Source: Flagellimonas pacifica
Lineage (GTDB): Bacteria; Bacteroidota; Bacteroidia; Flavobacteriales; Flavobacteriaceae
Reading direction: 5' to 3'
Length of the DNA: 64,000 nt
NCBI RefSeq assembly: GCF_900215465.1
Contig: NZ_OBEH01000006.1
Location: forward strand, 232,321 to 296,320
Below the pieces are notes generated by a model that saw only the letters and a list, made by a program, of their open reading frames with translations, searched no databases and was not told the origin of the DNA. Made by a program: the position numbers and the translations under genes. Shown here piece by piece: positions 22,003-29,812 of the stretch. The number at the start of each line of letters is the position of its first letter. Positions within the stretch are counted from its first letter, which is position 1.

Positions 22003-22020
22003 AGCCAATCTAGATTGGCT
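22003..22020. repeat. Perfect 18-bp palindrome between toxin and immunity gene
   Basis: AGCCAATCTAGATTGGCT is a perfect palindrome 11 bases after the RHS stop and 48 bases before the immunity start. No U-tract follows, so it is not a classic terminator. It could tune read-through, bind a regulator or mark a recombination edge. Confidence 0.6.
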
Positions 22021-22068
22021 AGAAACCTAATAAATAAGTTTGCCAAATTAATGTAATACCGAAAGTTT

Positions 22069-22473
22069 ATGAACAGAATACTTCTTTTATTGATTGTTAT
22101 ATTTTTTATATCATGTAAATCAAATAAAGAAAGATTAAATGATAGGATTTCAGATAGTTGGAGTATTGAAGAGTTTTACTACCTAGATGAGGATCATATG
22201 GACTCTCTCCGTTATAATGTCATCAGTTTTAATTTTCCTAATCAAGGCGATATATACATACCTAAAAGTTATGGTCAAGAAGGGGAGCGTTCAAGATTTG
22301 AGTTAATAAACCATAATGGAACGTTTAAAATTGAAATATACTCAAAAAACGAAGTCTTTAACGGCTTGTATAATGTTAATTGGGTTGATAAGGGTAGTGG
22401 AATCAAGCAATTAAATCTTGTTTCGGAGAAAGTTAGCATTAAAGCCTACAAGAAGGGGTTTGGAGAATTTTGA
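22069..22473 (+). CDS. Putative immunity lipoprotein 1
   Basis: This 134-residue protein begins with a lipoprotein signal (MNRILLLLIVIFFISC, lipobox ISC), so the mature protein of about 118 residues is predicted to be membrane anchored in the envelope. It is small, AT-rich, and lies 76 bases after a toxin-tipped RHS gene, which is the canonical place for a cognate immunity gene. It has a short lipocalin-like beginning (DSWSIEEFYYLDED). A second lipoprotein at 22824 has a similar opening (GDWNVRYMYVNGED), so the two may share a fold. The immunity role is inferred from context; I know of no family match. Confidence 0.65.
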   Translation: MNRILLLLIVIFFISCKSNKERLNDRISDSWSIEEFYYLDEDHMDSLRYNVISFNFPNQGDIYIPKSYGQEGERSRFELINHNGTFKIEIYSKNEVFNGLYNVNWVDKGSGIKQLNLVSEKVSIKAYKKGFGEF

Positions 22474-22560
22474 CCAGTGGCTTCCAAACTCGTGGCCTTT
22501 ACGAGTATGGGGCAACAATTATAGAATTTAGGGAGACCACTACCGTTTGGTCCTTGTTTT

Positions 22561-22700
22561 TTAGTGCAGCACATTCTGCAGTTTGGTCTGTTTTATAAAA
22601 GTATCGAGCATGGCAAAGACGTGCTCTTTGTCCTTTGGGGTCATTTAGGTAACTTCCTGTATGCGTTGCACCTTTTTTTTGTCAAGTTCAAAATTTTGGA
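22561..22700 (-). pseudogene. Remnant of XRE-family regulator C-terminus
   Basis: On the minus strand, codons ending in a stop at 22563-22561 read ELDKKKVQRIQEVT, then a stop at 22647-22645, then MTPKDKEHVFAMLDTF continuing to KQTKLQNVLH. This has the typical ending of XRE-type repressors, where a final charged helix (DKEHVFAMLDTFIKQTKL) follows the DNA-binding part. The N-terminal helix-turn-helix is missing, and the frame carries a nonsense codon, so this is debris. It abuts the toxin-tail remnant read on the other strand. Assignment to XRE is by eye. Confidence 0.45.
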
Positions 22701-22820
22701 AAGGCTAATGTATTTAAACAGTCTGGCTTTAAAACTAATCCAGACCAACTATTAAAGGCTTTAGAAAATGATAAGGACCAGGATTTTACGCCCATAATAT
22801 TTACGAAAATCAACAATTAA
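22653..22820 (+). pseudogene. Orphan C-terminal tail of a displaced toxin
   Basis: From about 22692 to the stop at 22818-22820 the plus strand reads NFGKANVFKQSGFKTN then PDQLLKALENDKDQDF, PIIFTKINN and a stop. The composition is convincingly protein-like. There is no start codon, and the frame closes upstream at 22650-22652. The stop lies 3 bases before the ATG of a lipoprotein gene. In RHS and other polymorphic toxin loci, old toxin tips remain as headless cassettes together with their immunity genes, and this fits that pattern. The junction with unrelated sequence is near 22690. Confidence 0.5.
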
Positions 22821-22823
22821 ATT

Positions 22824-23234
22824 ATGTTGAAAAAATTGACGCTATTGCTTTTTTTGCTTATAGTTGCATCTTGTGCTGATAAATCTGAAAAACATCCGAT
22901 ATATGGGGATTGGAATGTTAGATATATGTACGTTAATGGAGAGGATTTTGTCGGTTATTATGACAATGAGGTAGTCTATTTTTCTAAATTGGCGACGTTT
23001 ACAAAAAATGGGCAACTGATAGTTTTCCTTGATGATGAAAATAAAGAGGTTATCAAGGCAGATTTTGAATTAAACACGAATTTAGATTCAATAAAATTCA
23101 AATCAGGCTTAAAGAATTTAAACGGTACATTCAAAGTAAATTTATCTGATGACAAGGGTAGTGTCGTAATGAAATTACAATCGGATAATGGCAAAATGCA
23201 TTTTAAAAGGATTAATGCTTCCATTAATATGTGA
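22824..23234 (+). CDS. Putative immunity lipoprotein 2 (orphan module)
   Basis: This is a 136-residue lipoprotein (MLKKLTLLLFLLIVASC, lipobox VASC) with a lipocalin-like beta-rich body starting GDWNVRYMYVNGEDF and including NGTFKVNLSDDKG. It starts 3 bases after the remnant toxin tail, so it is probably the immunity protein of that displaced toxin, retained to protect against siblings that still carry it. It is AT-rich like the other variable parts of the locus. A strong hairpin terminator follows 50 bases downstream. A general secreted lipocalin-like lipoprotein unrelated to immunity is the alternative. Confidence 0.65.
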   Translation: MLKKLTLLLFLLIVASCADKSEKHPIYGDWNVRYMYVNGEDFVGYYDNEVVYFSKLATFTKNGQLIVFLDDENKEVIKADFELNTNLDSIKFKSGLKNLNGTFKVNLSDDKGSVVMKLQSDNGKMHFKRINASINM

Positions 23235-23283
23235 CCATCAGTGCTGATGTAGTCGTTGCTGAGTCAAACAACATAAGAGAAAG

Positions 23284-23309
23284 CCACGACAGTAATGTCG
23301 TGGTTTTTT
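23284..23309 (+). terminator. Rho-independent terminator after RHS locus
   Basis: CCACGAC and GTCGTGG pair as a perfect 7-bp stem around the loop AGTAAT, followed directly by a run of six T. It closes the RHS toxin and immunity unit. Confidence 0.85.
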
Positions 23310-23491
23310 ATTTCGCAAGTTTTTGTTGGAAGTCCACCTCACGAGTTTTTGTATCCTTTCTTCTCATGCAGTATTTATATACAAGAACCGCATATACACA
23401 ACAAGTATTTCGTGGTTCAATACAATCGGCATATGTTTGAAATGTGAACTTTTATTTCATTCCACTGCTACAATAACCTAACCTGCATATA

Positions 23492-24952
23492 ATGAAATTT
23501 CAAGGAATTGTATTTTCCGTTGCTTGTTTTTTGATACTCCAAGCGCCTATTTTTTCGCAAGAAAAAGTAATAGAAGTCAATATAGAGCCTGACTATGCCG
23601 TAAAGTTGGCCGAATTTACTCCATCGGGTAATTTTTATATTATGGAGTTTGCTAAGGATAAGGATTATAAAACTAGATATCGGGCCTTCGACTCCAACTT
23701 TAATTTGTTCCAAACCATTACAGCGGACAAGAAAATAGATGGTTTTGAAATAGGGGCAATATCCAGTATTGGAAATTACTTTACCTATCAAAGAAAAATC
23801 AACGAATGGAGTTTGGCATCCGATACGGAATTGGATATGAACAACTTGACCGATAAGGACTTTTTGATAAGCCTAGAAGTATTGTCAAAAGGGTATCATG
23901 TGGCAATAGGAAAGGAAATAATAGACAAAAAGATAAAATTGTTCAGTAATGGTGCCTGGATAAATTCCGAAGATGTCTACTCAGAGAGCCACTATATGCT
24001 GCGTACAAGTATGGCTGATAAAAAGACGACCGTATTCAAAATTGAAGTTCCGGAAGGTTGTTATTTCAATGGAGGCTCTACGAAAGTGCTATACCATGAC
24101 AATGAGCATTTTTTGGTTTCCTTTTACTTGGAAGGGAACAAGACCAATAAAACATATCGTGTTGCTACATATGACTATGAAGGCAATCTATTGGGTTATG
24201 TAGATGTATCCTTGGATATTTTGGATTCGAACAATGAATCTTTTGCTTATGCAAATTTGGAAAATGGCAGTTTTGCCACTGTAACAGTAACAAAATACTA
24301 CGGACTAGGTAATACTGTGGGCAATACGGATTTAGATCAATATGGTTTCGCAACGGTCAACGCTCATTGTAATATTAAATACGATCCTTATGAAAAAGCA
24401 ATCTATGTTTACGCTGGGATAAAACCCAAAAAAGGAGATTCCAGTATTTTAATCTATAAATATGATACCAGTGGCAGTTTATTATGGCAACGACAACACC
24501 AGTTGAGTGATACACAATTACGGTATCTTAATAGTTTTAACAGATATCTTTCATTCGATATTTACCCACAATTCATAGGTGTCTCTGTAAATTCCACAAA
24601 AGGGAAGAGTTACTGTGATTTTTATATCGTGGATAAAAATACAAGTGAGATGATCGCTCAAGAGAAATATGACAAATACGGGTTTTATTCCAATTCTGGT
24701 TTTTATGATGTGAAAAGCAAGTTCAGTGGTCTGGATTCCGAGTACGAGAAGATTACAGGGTATAAAAACCTTAAGTTGGACCGTAGTATCATATATGCAG
24801 CCCTATACAGTTCCGCTTTCAAAGAACATCTGAATGGATTAAACAATGATGGGGAATTTTTGATTAAAGGCGTATTCATGGATCAGGGATTGAACACTGT
24901 CATGAGTTCTAAAAAAGGAAACAAAATTACCTTCTCACGGTTTAAACTATAG
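23492..24952 (+). CDS. Secreted protein of unknown function, propeller-like
   Basis: This 486-residue protein has a signal peptide (MKFQGIVFSVACFLILQAPIF, then SQEK). The body consists of repeated beta-rich segments in which an aromatic and a glycine alternate (ASIGNYFTYQ-like; YRVATYDYEGNLLGYVDV; ILIYKYDTSGSLLWQRQHQL). This is reminiscent of a beta-propeller with about six blades, although no named repeat is certain. It has no lipobox and no sorting domain. It follows the RHS terminator with its own leader; TATGTTTG at 23432-23439 fits the flavobacterial -7 consensus, but I see no good -33 element. A link with the RHS or secretion genes is possible but unproven. Confidence 0.75.
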   Translation: MKFQGIVFSVACFLILQAPIFSQEKVIEVNIEPDYAVKLAEFTPSGNFYIMEFAKDKDYKTRYRAFDSNFNLFQTITADKKIDGFEIGAISSIGNYFTYQRKINEWSLASDTELDMNNLTDKDFLISLEVLSKGYHVAIGKEIIDKKIKLFSNGAWINSEDVYSESHYMLRTSMADKKTTVFKIEVPEGCYFNGGSTKVLYHDNEHFLVSFYLEGNKTNKTYRVATYDYEGNLLGYVDVSLDILDSNNESFAYANLENGSFATVTVTKYYGLGNTVGNTDLDQYGFATVNAHCNIKYDPYEKAIYVYAGIKPKKGDSSILIYKYDTSGSLLWQRQHQLSDTQLRYLNSFNRYLSFDIYPQFIGVSVNSTKGKSYCDFYIVDKNTSEMIAQEKYDKYGFYSNSGFYDVKSKFSGLDSEYEKITGYKNLKLDRSIIYAALYSSAFKEHLNGLNNDGEFLIKGVFMDQGLNTVMSSKKGNKITFSRFKL

Positions 24953-25384
24953 TTTACATGCCTTTTCTGCACGCTGACCATTAGAAACGTGCAACACGCA
25001 ATTTTCTTACAACATGATGGTTTTTCCATCACTACCAATGCCGTAGTCTAGGTCTTTCATAAAGTCCTTATAGGGTAATACAGCGAAGAAATAGATCCTG
25101 TTACCGAATTCCAGAGTGTTTCATGATGCACTTTTTGCACTTCATCGAATGTGACTTGTTATCACAATCCTTTTCGAACAAATTTGAGATGATTCTTATA
25201 TGAAAACAGGGGAATCATTTACCAATTAATCCAATCAAGCATAAAACAAATGGATAGGGCACCAAACTGTTGATTCTTCCAGACTTCTGAACAACACCAG
25301 ACTGGAAGTTTGAAGCATGGTCCAAGAGTCCGTTCAATACAGGAAATGTCATTTCCATAAATAAAGTCAAGCTATAGACCAATA
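24953..25384 (-). pseudogene. Degraded gene remnants between RHS and secretion loci
   Basis: This 430-base gap has no intact gene. On the minus strand the frame ending at the stop 25009-25007 reads TLEFGNRIYFFAVLPY then KDFMKDLDYGIGSDGK and TIML, which is protein-like. Just upstream, in another frame, QVTFDEVQKVHHET appears (about 25165-25118). The two join if a frameshift near 25118 is allowed, so the segment looks like the broken end of one gene. A further minus-strand open frame at 25215-25400 (MEMTFPVLNGLLDHASNF) may belong to the same wreck. I do not recognise the family. Confidence 0.45.
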
Positions 25385-26233
25385 ATGAAAAGGCAACCAA
25401 AAAAAAATAGTCATTTGGTATTCAACAAGGGGTATGTCCCCTTTCTTCTTTTGATGTTGTTTGTGCTATCCGCGAATAATCTTTTAGGGCAGACATTTGA
25501 ATTGTCTGTACATCGAAAGGTCATTAATGACAAGGGGGGTAGGGAAATTGTTTATGTGACAGATAAGATCCCGGAACCCAAGGGCAAACGCATATACCAC
25601 TGGTACAAATCCCGAAAGGTGCACACCTCACAGAACAACTATGCCGGAGAACTGTTGGATGGGGAATACCTCAAGTATTATCCGGACAACCAACTAGCCG
25701 AAAAGGGTATGTTTAAAAACGGGCTTAAAGTTTCTGTTTGGAACACATGGCACCAAAATGGAAGGTTGTCCACACGCTCCCTATGGAAGAGCGGCAGGAT
25801 TTGTGGAAGGTATGTGAAAAGGGACAGTTTGGGCAACACCTTGGAGACCGGTACATATAAGAAGGGTTTTAAAAATGGAAAGTGGATCTATCCCATGGAA
25901 GGGGACACCCTTTATTTTAAAAAGGGAAATTTGATTCCAACGGACTCCATAGTCAACGATTCTCTCAATAAAAAGCCCCCTTTCCTTAAGCGCTTATTTA
26001 AAAAGAAAAAAGATACTGGTGAAGAAAGCATAAGGAGCCCTGAAACATCCAAAAAACAAGGATTTTTTAAAAAGCTTTTTGCTAAAAAGGAGAAAAAACC
26101 CAGCACAAAACCCAAAAAGAAAAAGTATAGCGAGTCCAAAAAACCTGATGGGAAGGCCGATGTAGGGAAAGATGGATTCTTTAAACGTCTGTTCGGGAAA
26201 AAGGATAAAAAACCAAAAAAGACCAATGCTTAA
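25385..26233 (+). CDS. MORN-repeat protein with basic C-terminal repeats
   Basis: This 282-residue protein has an N-terminal hydrophobic segment (FLLLMLFVLSANNLL) that acts as signal peptide or anchor. Four to five MORN-2 type repeats follow at about residues 85-175 (GELLDGEYLKYYPDN; KNGLKVSVWNTWHQNGRL; YKKGFKNGKW), as in YwqK-like proteins. The last 90 residues are very Lys-rich and hold three copies of a basic amphipathic motif, FLKRLFKKK, FFKKLFAKK and FFKRLFGKK. It is the first gene of the secretion operon, and its last 8 bases overlap the next start. The MORN part probably binds protein or membrane; a scaffold role is inferred from position. Confidence 0.8.
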   Translation: MKRQPKKNSHLVFNKGYVPFLLLMLFVLSANNLLGQTFELSVHRKVINDKGGREIVYVTDKIPEPKGKRIYHWYKSRKVHTSQNNYAGELLDGEYLKYYPDNQLAEKGMFKNGLKVSVWNTWHQNGRLSTRSLWKSGRICGRYVKRDSLGNTLETGTYKKGFKNGKWIYPMEGDTLYFKKGNLIPTDSIVNDSLNKKPPFLKRLFKKKKDTGEESIRSPETSKKQGFFKKLFAKKEKKPSTKPKKKKYSESKKPDGKADVGKDGFFKRLFGKKDKKPKKTNA

Positions 26234-27443
26234 GGCCAGTTCCCTATATTATGCCATTATGGTCTGCGTGTTGGTGGGCATCTGCTGTTCTGCCCTATTA
26301 CTGATGAGCCATTTTTCCAATCTCTTCGCCCTGAACATGGAGACCCATACCGAGCTTTTGGAGAACAACCGATCGGCCATCAATTATTATTTGGCCAAGG
26401 TGGAAAGCCTTAAAAATGGTTCGGAAAGCACAGATCTTTTTGAAAACGGGATAGTTTCCCATGGGACCGTTTCCCAATGGGGCCTTTACCCTGTACTACA
26501 TGTACAATCGGTCTTTAAAAAGGATACCGTTTCCAGAAGTGTCCTAGTAGGTCGGAAATTGGAATCGAGGCCAGCACTGTACTTGGTGGACAATGACAAG
26601 CCGTTGCAAATGGTGGGCAAGGCCAAGATTGTTGGGGATGCCCATTTGCCAAAAAAGGGAATCAAAAGGGGATATATTACCACGCAATCATTCAGTGCCT
26701 TTACTTTTTTGGAAGGCACAAAATACCGTTCAAAGAACAAACTGCCCGAACTTAAAGTAGCATTTTATCTGCCCGAGCAACGCAATGATACGGTACATTT
26801 TCTGAACGAATTTGAAAAAGGGAAACCTATATCTAGGGCATTCGAGGAAAAACCGCTGCATATACAAGTGCCGGAAAATCAGGTTATGGATCGGGAATTG
26901 ATGGGAAAAATTGTATTGCGTGCCCAAGATTCCATCTTCATCAAGAAGGACAACCGCTTTGAGGATATTTTGATCGATGCTCCCATAGTTGCTTTTGAAA
27001 AAGGTTTTGAGGGCACGGTACAGGTCATTGCTTCGCAGAAAGTGGTTCTTGGGGAAAACGTCACCTTAAAATACCCATCCACTATTTACTTAAAAGGCAA
27101 AGCACTTGAGGAAACCAAAGTGAACCTCGCTGAAAGCTCTAAAATATTGGGAAAAGTGGTCATGACGGGTGTATTGGGGAACAATAAAGGGTTCAACGTC
27201 ATCCATATTGATAGGAATGCCCAAGTTGTCGGCGAGGTGTACTGTGAGGGAAGTACGGACTTAAAGGGAGAAATTCTGGGGACATTGTACACGGACAACT
27301 TTTACCTAAGGACAAAAGCATCGTCCTATGAAAACTATATAGCGGAAGGGGTCATTGACAGCAAGGCCCTGTCCGATATTTTTCTGGGAAGTATTGTAAA
27401 CGATAACGATAATGGAACCTATGGCATCATCAAAACGCTATAA
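26226..27443 (+). CDS. GspK-like large minor pseudopilin
   Basis: An ATG at 26172 would place the start deep inside the previous gene. The ATG at 26226 (overlap ATGCTTAA) gives a 405-residue product that begins MLKASSLYYAIMVCVLVG. This is a pseudopilin-type membrane helix preceded by the Lys-Ala also seen in the three other pseudopilins here. Position +5 after the proposed cleavage is Tyr, not Glu, and loss of Glu+5 is the hallmark of GspK, the tip subunit. The size fits GspK, which is larger than other pseudopilins. The second half has repeated Gly/Val segments (ILGKVVMTGVLG, AQVVGEVYCEGS, LKGEILGTLYTDNF) like a bactofilin-type beta-helix. Role: tip of the pseudopilus. The GspK assignment is my inference. 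Confidence 0.65.
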   Translation: MLKASSLYYAIMVCVLVGICCSALLLMSHFSNLFALNMETHTELLENNRSAINYYLAKVESLKNGSESTDLFENGIVSHGTVSQWGLYPVLHVQSVFKKDTVSRSVLVGRKLESRPALYLVDNDKPLQMVGKAKIVGDAHLPKKGIKRGYITTQSFSAFTFLEGTKYRSKNKLPELKVAFYLPEQRNDTVHFLNEFEKGKPISRAFEEKPLHIQVPENQVMDRELMGKIVLRAQDSIFIKKDNRFEDILIDAPIVAFEKGFEGTVQVIASQKVVLGENVTLKYPSTIYLKGKALEETKVNLAESSKILGKVVMTGVLGNNKGFNVIHIDRNAQVVGEVYCEGSTDLKGEILGTLYTDNFYLRTKASSYENYIAEGVIDSKALSDIFLGSIVNDNDNGTYGIIKTL

Positions 27444-27765
27444 AGTAAAGGCAAGCTCGCTGACGGAGTCCATTATCGCCATGGTGATTGTGGCGGTATG
27501 CCTGTCCATTGCCCTTGTGGTCTATGTAAGCGTTTTGAAGAGGGATAGGGGGCTACCCTATTATAAAGCTGAACAAAAAGTAAAGGAACTGCTCTGGGCA
27601 ACACAATATGAAATGCAGTTGGAAGATGAGGACTATACATTCCTTGGGTTTACCATCAACAAAAAAGTGGAGCAGCATAAGGGATTGGCCAATATATATA
27701 AAGTGACCTTTATTGCAAATCTGCCCAATGGTAAAAAAAACTATGTGTATGTGGTTGCTCCATAA
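27421..27765 (+). CDS. Minor pseudopilin, GspI/PilV-like
   Basis: The product is 114 residues if it starts at ATG 27421, overlapping the previous gene by 23 bases; ATG 27412 is the alternative. The N-terminus reads KVKASSLTESIIAMVIVAVC, a class III prepilin signal with a short leader of 11 residues, Ala at -1, Glu at +5 and a long hydrophobic helix. The C-terminal globular part is short and beta-rich (IYKVTFIANLPNGKKNYVYV). In type II secretion systems such proteins form the upper part of the pseudopilus with GspJ and GspK, which are its neighbours here. The exact I/H identity cannot be settled by eye. Confidence 0.7.
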   Translation: MASSKRYKVKASSLTESIIAMVIVAVCLSIALVVYVSVLKRDRGLPYYKAEQKVKELLWATQYEMQLEDEDYTFLGFTINKKVEQHKGLANIYKVTFIANLPNGKKNYVYVVAP

Positions 27766-28234
27766 CCGAAAGGCACATATCAAGGCATTTACCATCCAAG
27801 AGCTTTTGGTGGCCATGGTCATCAGTTCGCTGATCATAGGGATGGTATACGCCATTTATGTTCAGCTCAACAAGCAATTGTATACCTATGGTAGCCATCA
27901 GGAGGAATTGGTGTCCTTTAACCAGTTTAAGCAAGTATTGGCCTCCGATCTGTTTTTGGGATTGGCCATTGAAAAGGAAACGGAAAACAGATTGACCATA
28001 AGGTTCAGGGAAGGGGAGCATGGTTATCTGTTCCTAGAGAATAAAGTGATCAGAAATAGGGAAGGTACCTTACAAGATACATTTGACCTTGGCATCTCTG
28101 GTTTTGAACTGAAAGCCAATGAAAGTTATATGGGCATTGCATTGACCACCAAAATGGACGGGGAGCCCATCACCATTTATGAAGCAAAGGAAATACCGAT
28201 AGCGGATCGGATCAATTCGATGTATACCAAATAA
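27749..28234 (+). CDS. Minor pseudopilin, GspJ/PilW-like
   Basis: The start is taken at ATG 27749 (161 residues), overlapping the previous stop; ATG 27743 and 27728 and TTG 27713 are in the same frame. The prepilin motif is textbook: leader MWLLHNRKAHIKA followed by FTIQELLVAMVISSLIIGMV, with Glu at +5. The globular domain of about 120 residues is beta-rich. Its last base is shared with the ATG of gspF (TAATG), so translation is coupled. It is probably part of the pseudopilus tip complex with the two preceding gene products. Confidence 0.75.
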   Translation: MWLLHNRKAHIKAFTIQELLVAMVISSLIIGMVYAIYVQLNKQLYTYGSHQEELVSFNQFKQVLASDLFLGLAIEKETENRLTIRFREGEHGYLFLENKVIRNREGTLQDTFDLGISGFELKANESYMGIALTTKMDGEPITIYEAKEIPIADRINSMYTK

Positions 28235-29364
28235 TGGGCATTAATATATCCACATACCAGTCCAACAGACCAAAAACCCTTCAGAAAAAGAAGGCGGGTT
28301 CCGATTTTCTTAAAATAGAGCTCAAAAAAGGGTTTTCAAACAAGAACAAGGTTGAGTTCTATAAGGAATTTGCCACTCTGTTGAACTCCGGGGTGGATTT
28401 TAGGCAGGCCTTGGATATATTGAAGAACCAACAAAAGAAGAAAGTCCACCAGCAGTTTATTGCCGATATCACCAAACAGGTGGTACGCGGCAAGTCACTG
28501 TATGAGGCCTTTAAGGAATCCGGGGAGTTTTCGGCCTATGAATACTATAGCATAAAGATAGGGGAGGAGACCCGGAAATTGGGCAAGGTGCTCCAAGAGC
28601 TGAGCCAGTTTTTTGACCGAAAGGTGAAAACCACCCGCCAGATGGTATCGGTATTTACCTACCCTTCCTTTGTCATGCTCTTGACCCTTGGGGTACTGTA
28701 TTTCATGTTGCAGTATGTGGTGCCCATGTTTTCTTCTGTTTTCAGGCAATTTGGAAAGGAACTGCCGGCATTGACCAAGAAAGTGATATTGCTTTCAGAG
28801 AATTTCACTTTGATCACATCAGTGTTTTTTGGCACCATTACATTTTTTGTGGCACTGCACTATGTCTATCGAAAAAATATGACATATCGGTCGATGCGTT
28901 CAAAAACGCTGCTCAAGATTCCATTTCTGGGCAATTTGGTCCAAAAACTATATGTCACCCGTTTTTGCCAATCATTGAGTTTGTTGTTGAGTGCCAAGAC
29001 TCCCTTGATCACCTCATTGGACCTAGTGCAAAAAATGATCAGTTTTTATCCCTTTGAGGCCAGTCTGGAAAAGGTAAAATCCGATGTTTCCAAGGGAACC
29101 TTGCTATCCACTGCATTGGCAAAGCATTCCATCTATGATTTTAAGCTGATCTCCATGGTCAGTGTAGCAGAACAGGTAAATACCTTGGATGAAATGTTTG
29201 AACGCTTGGCCAAGCAGTACGATGAGGAGACACAGCACCAGACCAAAATGATCGGGGTGATCATTGAACCCTTGATCATAGTGGTCATAGGTTCCATTGT
29301 CGGGGTCGTTTTGATAGCCATGTATTCCCCCATGTTCGATTTGAGTAAAATTTTACAAAACTAA
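28234..29364 (+). CDS. gspF: GspF/PilC inner-membrane platform protein
   Basis: This 376-residue protein has the two-copy organisation of the T2SS F family. The first cytoplasmic domain (about 35-160) contains EFATLLNSGVDFRQALDILKN and EAFKESGEFSAYEYYSIKIG. The second (about 240-365) contains RFCQSLSLLLSAKTPLITSL and ISMVSVAEQVNTLDEMFERL. Membrane helices lie near residues 142-165, 190-212 and 345-367 (IIVVIGSIVGVVLIAMYSP). Length is slightly below the usual 400. It forms the inner-membrane rotor or platform on which GspE acts to assemble pseudopilins. It lies between the minor and major pseudopilin genes. Confidence 0.93.
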   Translation: MGINISTYQSNRPKTLQKKKAGSDFLKIELKKGFSNKNKVEFYKEFATLLNSGVDFRQALDILKNQQKKKVHQQFIADITKQVVRGKSLYEAFKESGEFSAYEYYSIKIGEETRKLGKVLQELSQFFDRKVKTTRQMVSVFTYPSFVMLLTLGVLYFMLQYVVPMFSSVFRQFGKELPALTKKVILLSENFTLITSVFFGTITFFVALHYVYRKNMTYRSMRSKTLLKIPFLGNLVQKLYVTRFCQSLSLLLSAKTPLITSLDLVQKMISFYPFEASLEKVKSDVSKGTLLSTALAKHSIYDFKLISMVSVAEQVNTLDEMFERLAKQYDEETQHQTKMIGVIIEPLIIVVIGSIVGVVLIAMYSPMFDLSKILQN

Positions 29365-29368
29365 CAGT

Positions 29369-29812
29369 ATGATAACAAGAAAAATAAATAATGGTTTCAG
29401 GAAAAGGCCCTTGGGAAAAATGTGGGCCAAGGCCTATTCCATGTCAGAGTTATTGGTGGTCCTGTGCATCATTGGCATATTGATCCTATTGGTCCTGCCC
29501 AACCAGACCTCCGTGATCGCCCAGGCCAAGGCCATTGAGGCCCAGAGTATGCTGAATCACCTTTACGGATTGCAAAAGAGCCATTTTTATAGGTTTTCCA
29601 AGTATTCAAGTGATTTTCAGGCTTTGGGGTTCGAGCCTGCCCCAACGATAAGCGAAGGTGGACAGGCTATCTACAAGATCGAGATTGTGGAAGCCTCCAT
29701 AAATTCCTTTAAGGCCCGGGCCGTGTCCCTCTCCGATTTTGATGGGGATGGAAACTTCAATACATGGGAAGTGGACCAAAACAAATTGTTGATCGAAACT
29801 GTAAAGGACTGA
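29369..29812 (+). CDS. gspG: Major pseudopilin, GspG/PilE-like
   Basis: This 147-residue protein has a 22-residue leader ending WAKA, then YSMSELLVVLCIIGILILLV, a type IV pilin-like helix with Glu at +5. The C-terminal part holds an Asp-rich loop, LSDFDGDGNFNTWEVD, in the position where GspG proteins bind a structural calcium ion. This favours the major pseudopilin of a secretion system over a type IV pilin. There is no disulfide pair. The stop TGA overlaps the ATG of the prepilin peptidase gene (TGATG). The product should be processed by that peptidase and polymerise on the GspF/GspE platform. Confidence 0.85.
   Translation: MITRKINNGFRKRPLGKMWAKAYSMSELLVVLCIIGILILLVLPNQTSVIAQAKAIEAQSMLNHLYGLQKSHFYRFSKYSSDFQALGFEPAPTISEGGQAIYKIEIVEASINSFKARAVSLSDFDGDGNFNTWEVDQNKLLIETVKD

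Noticed and set aside
22564..22755. 63-codon plus-strand frame in the toxin scar
   Set aside because: Composition is not protein-like, and the competing minus-strand XRE tail and plus-strand toxin tail in another frame explain the sequence better.
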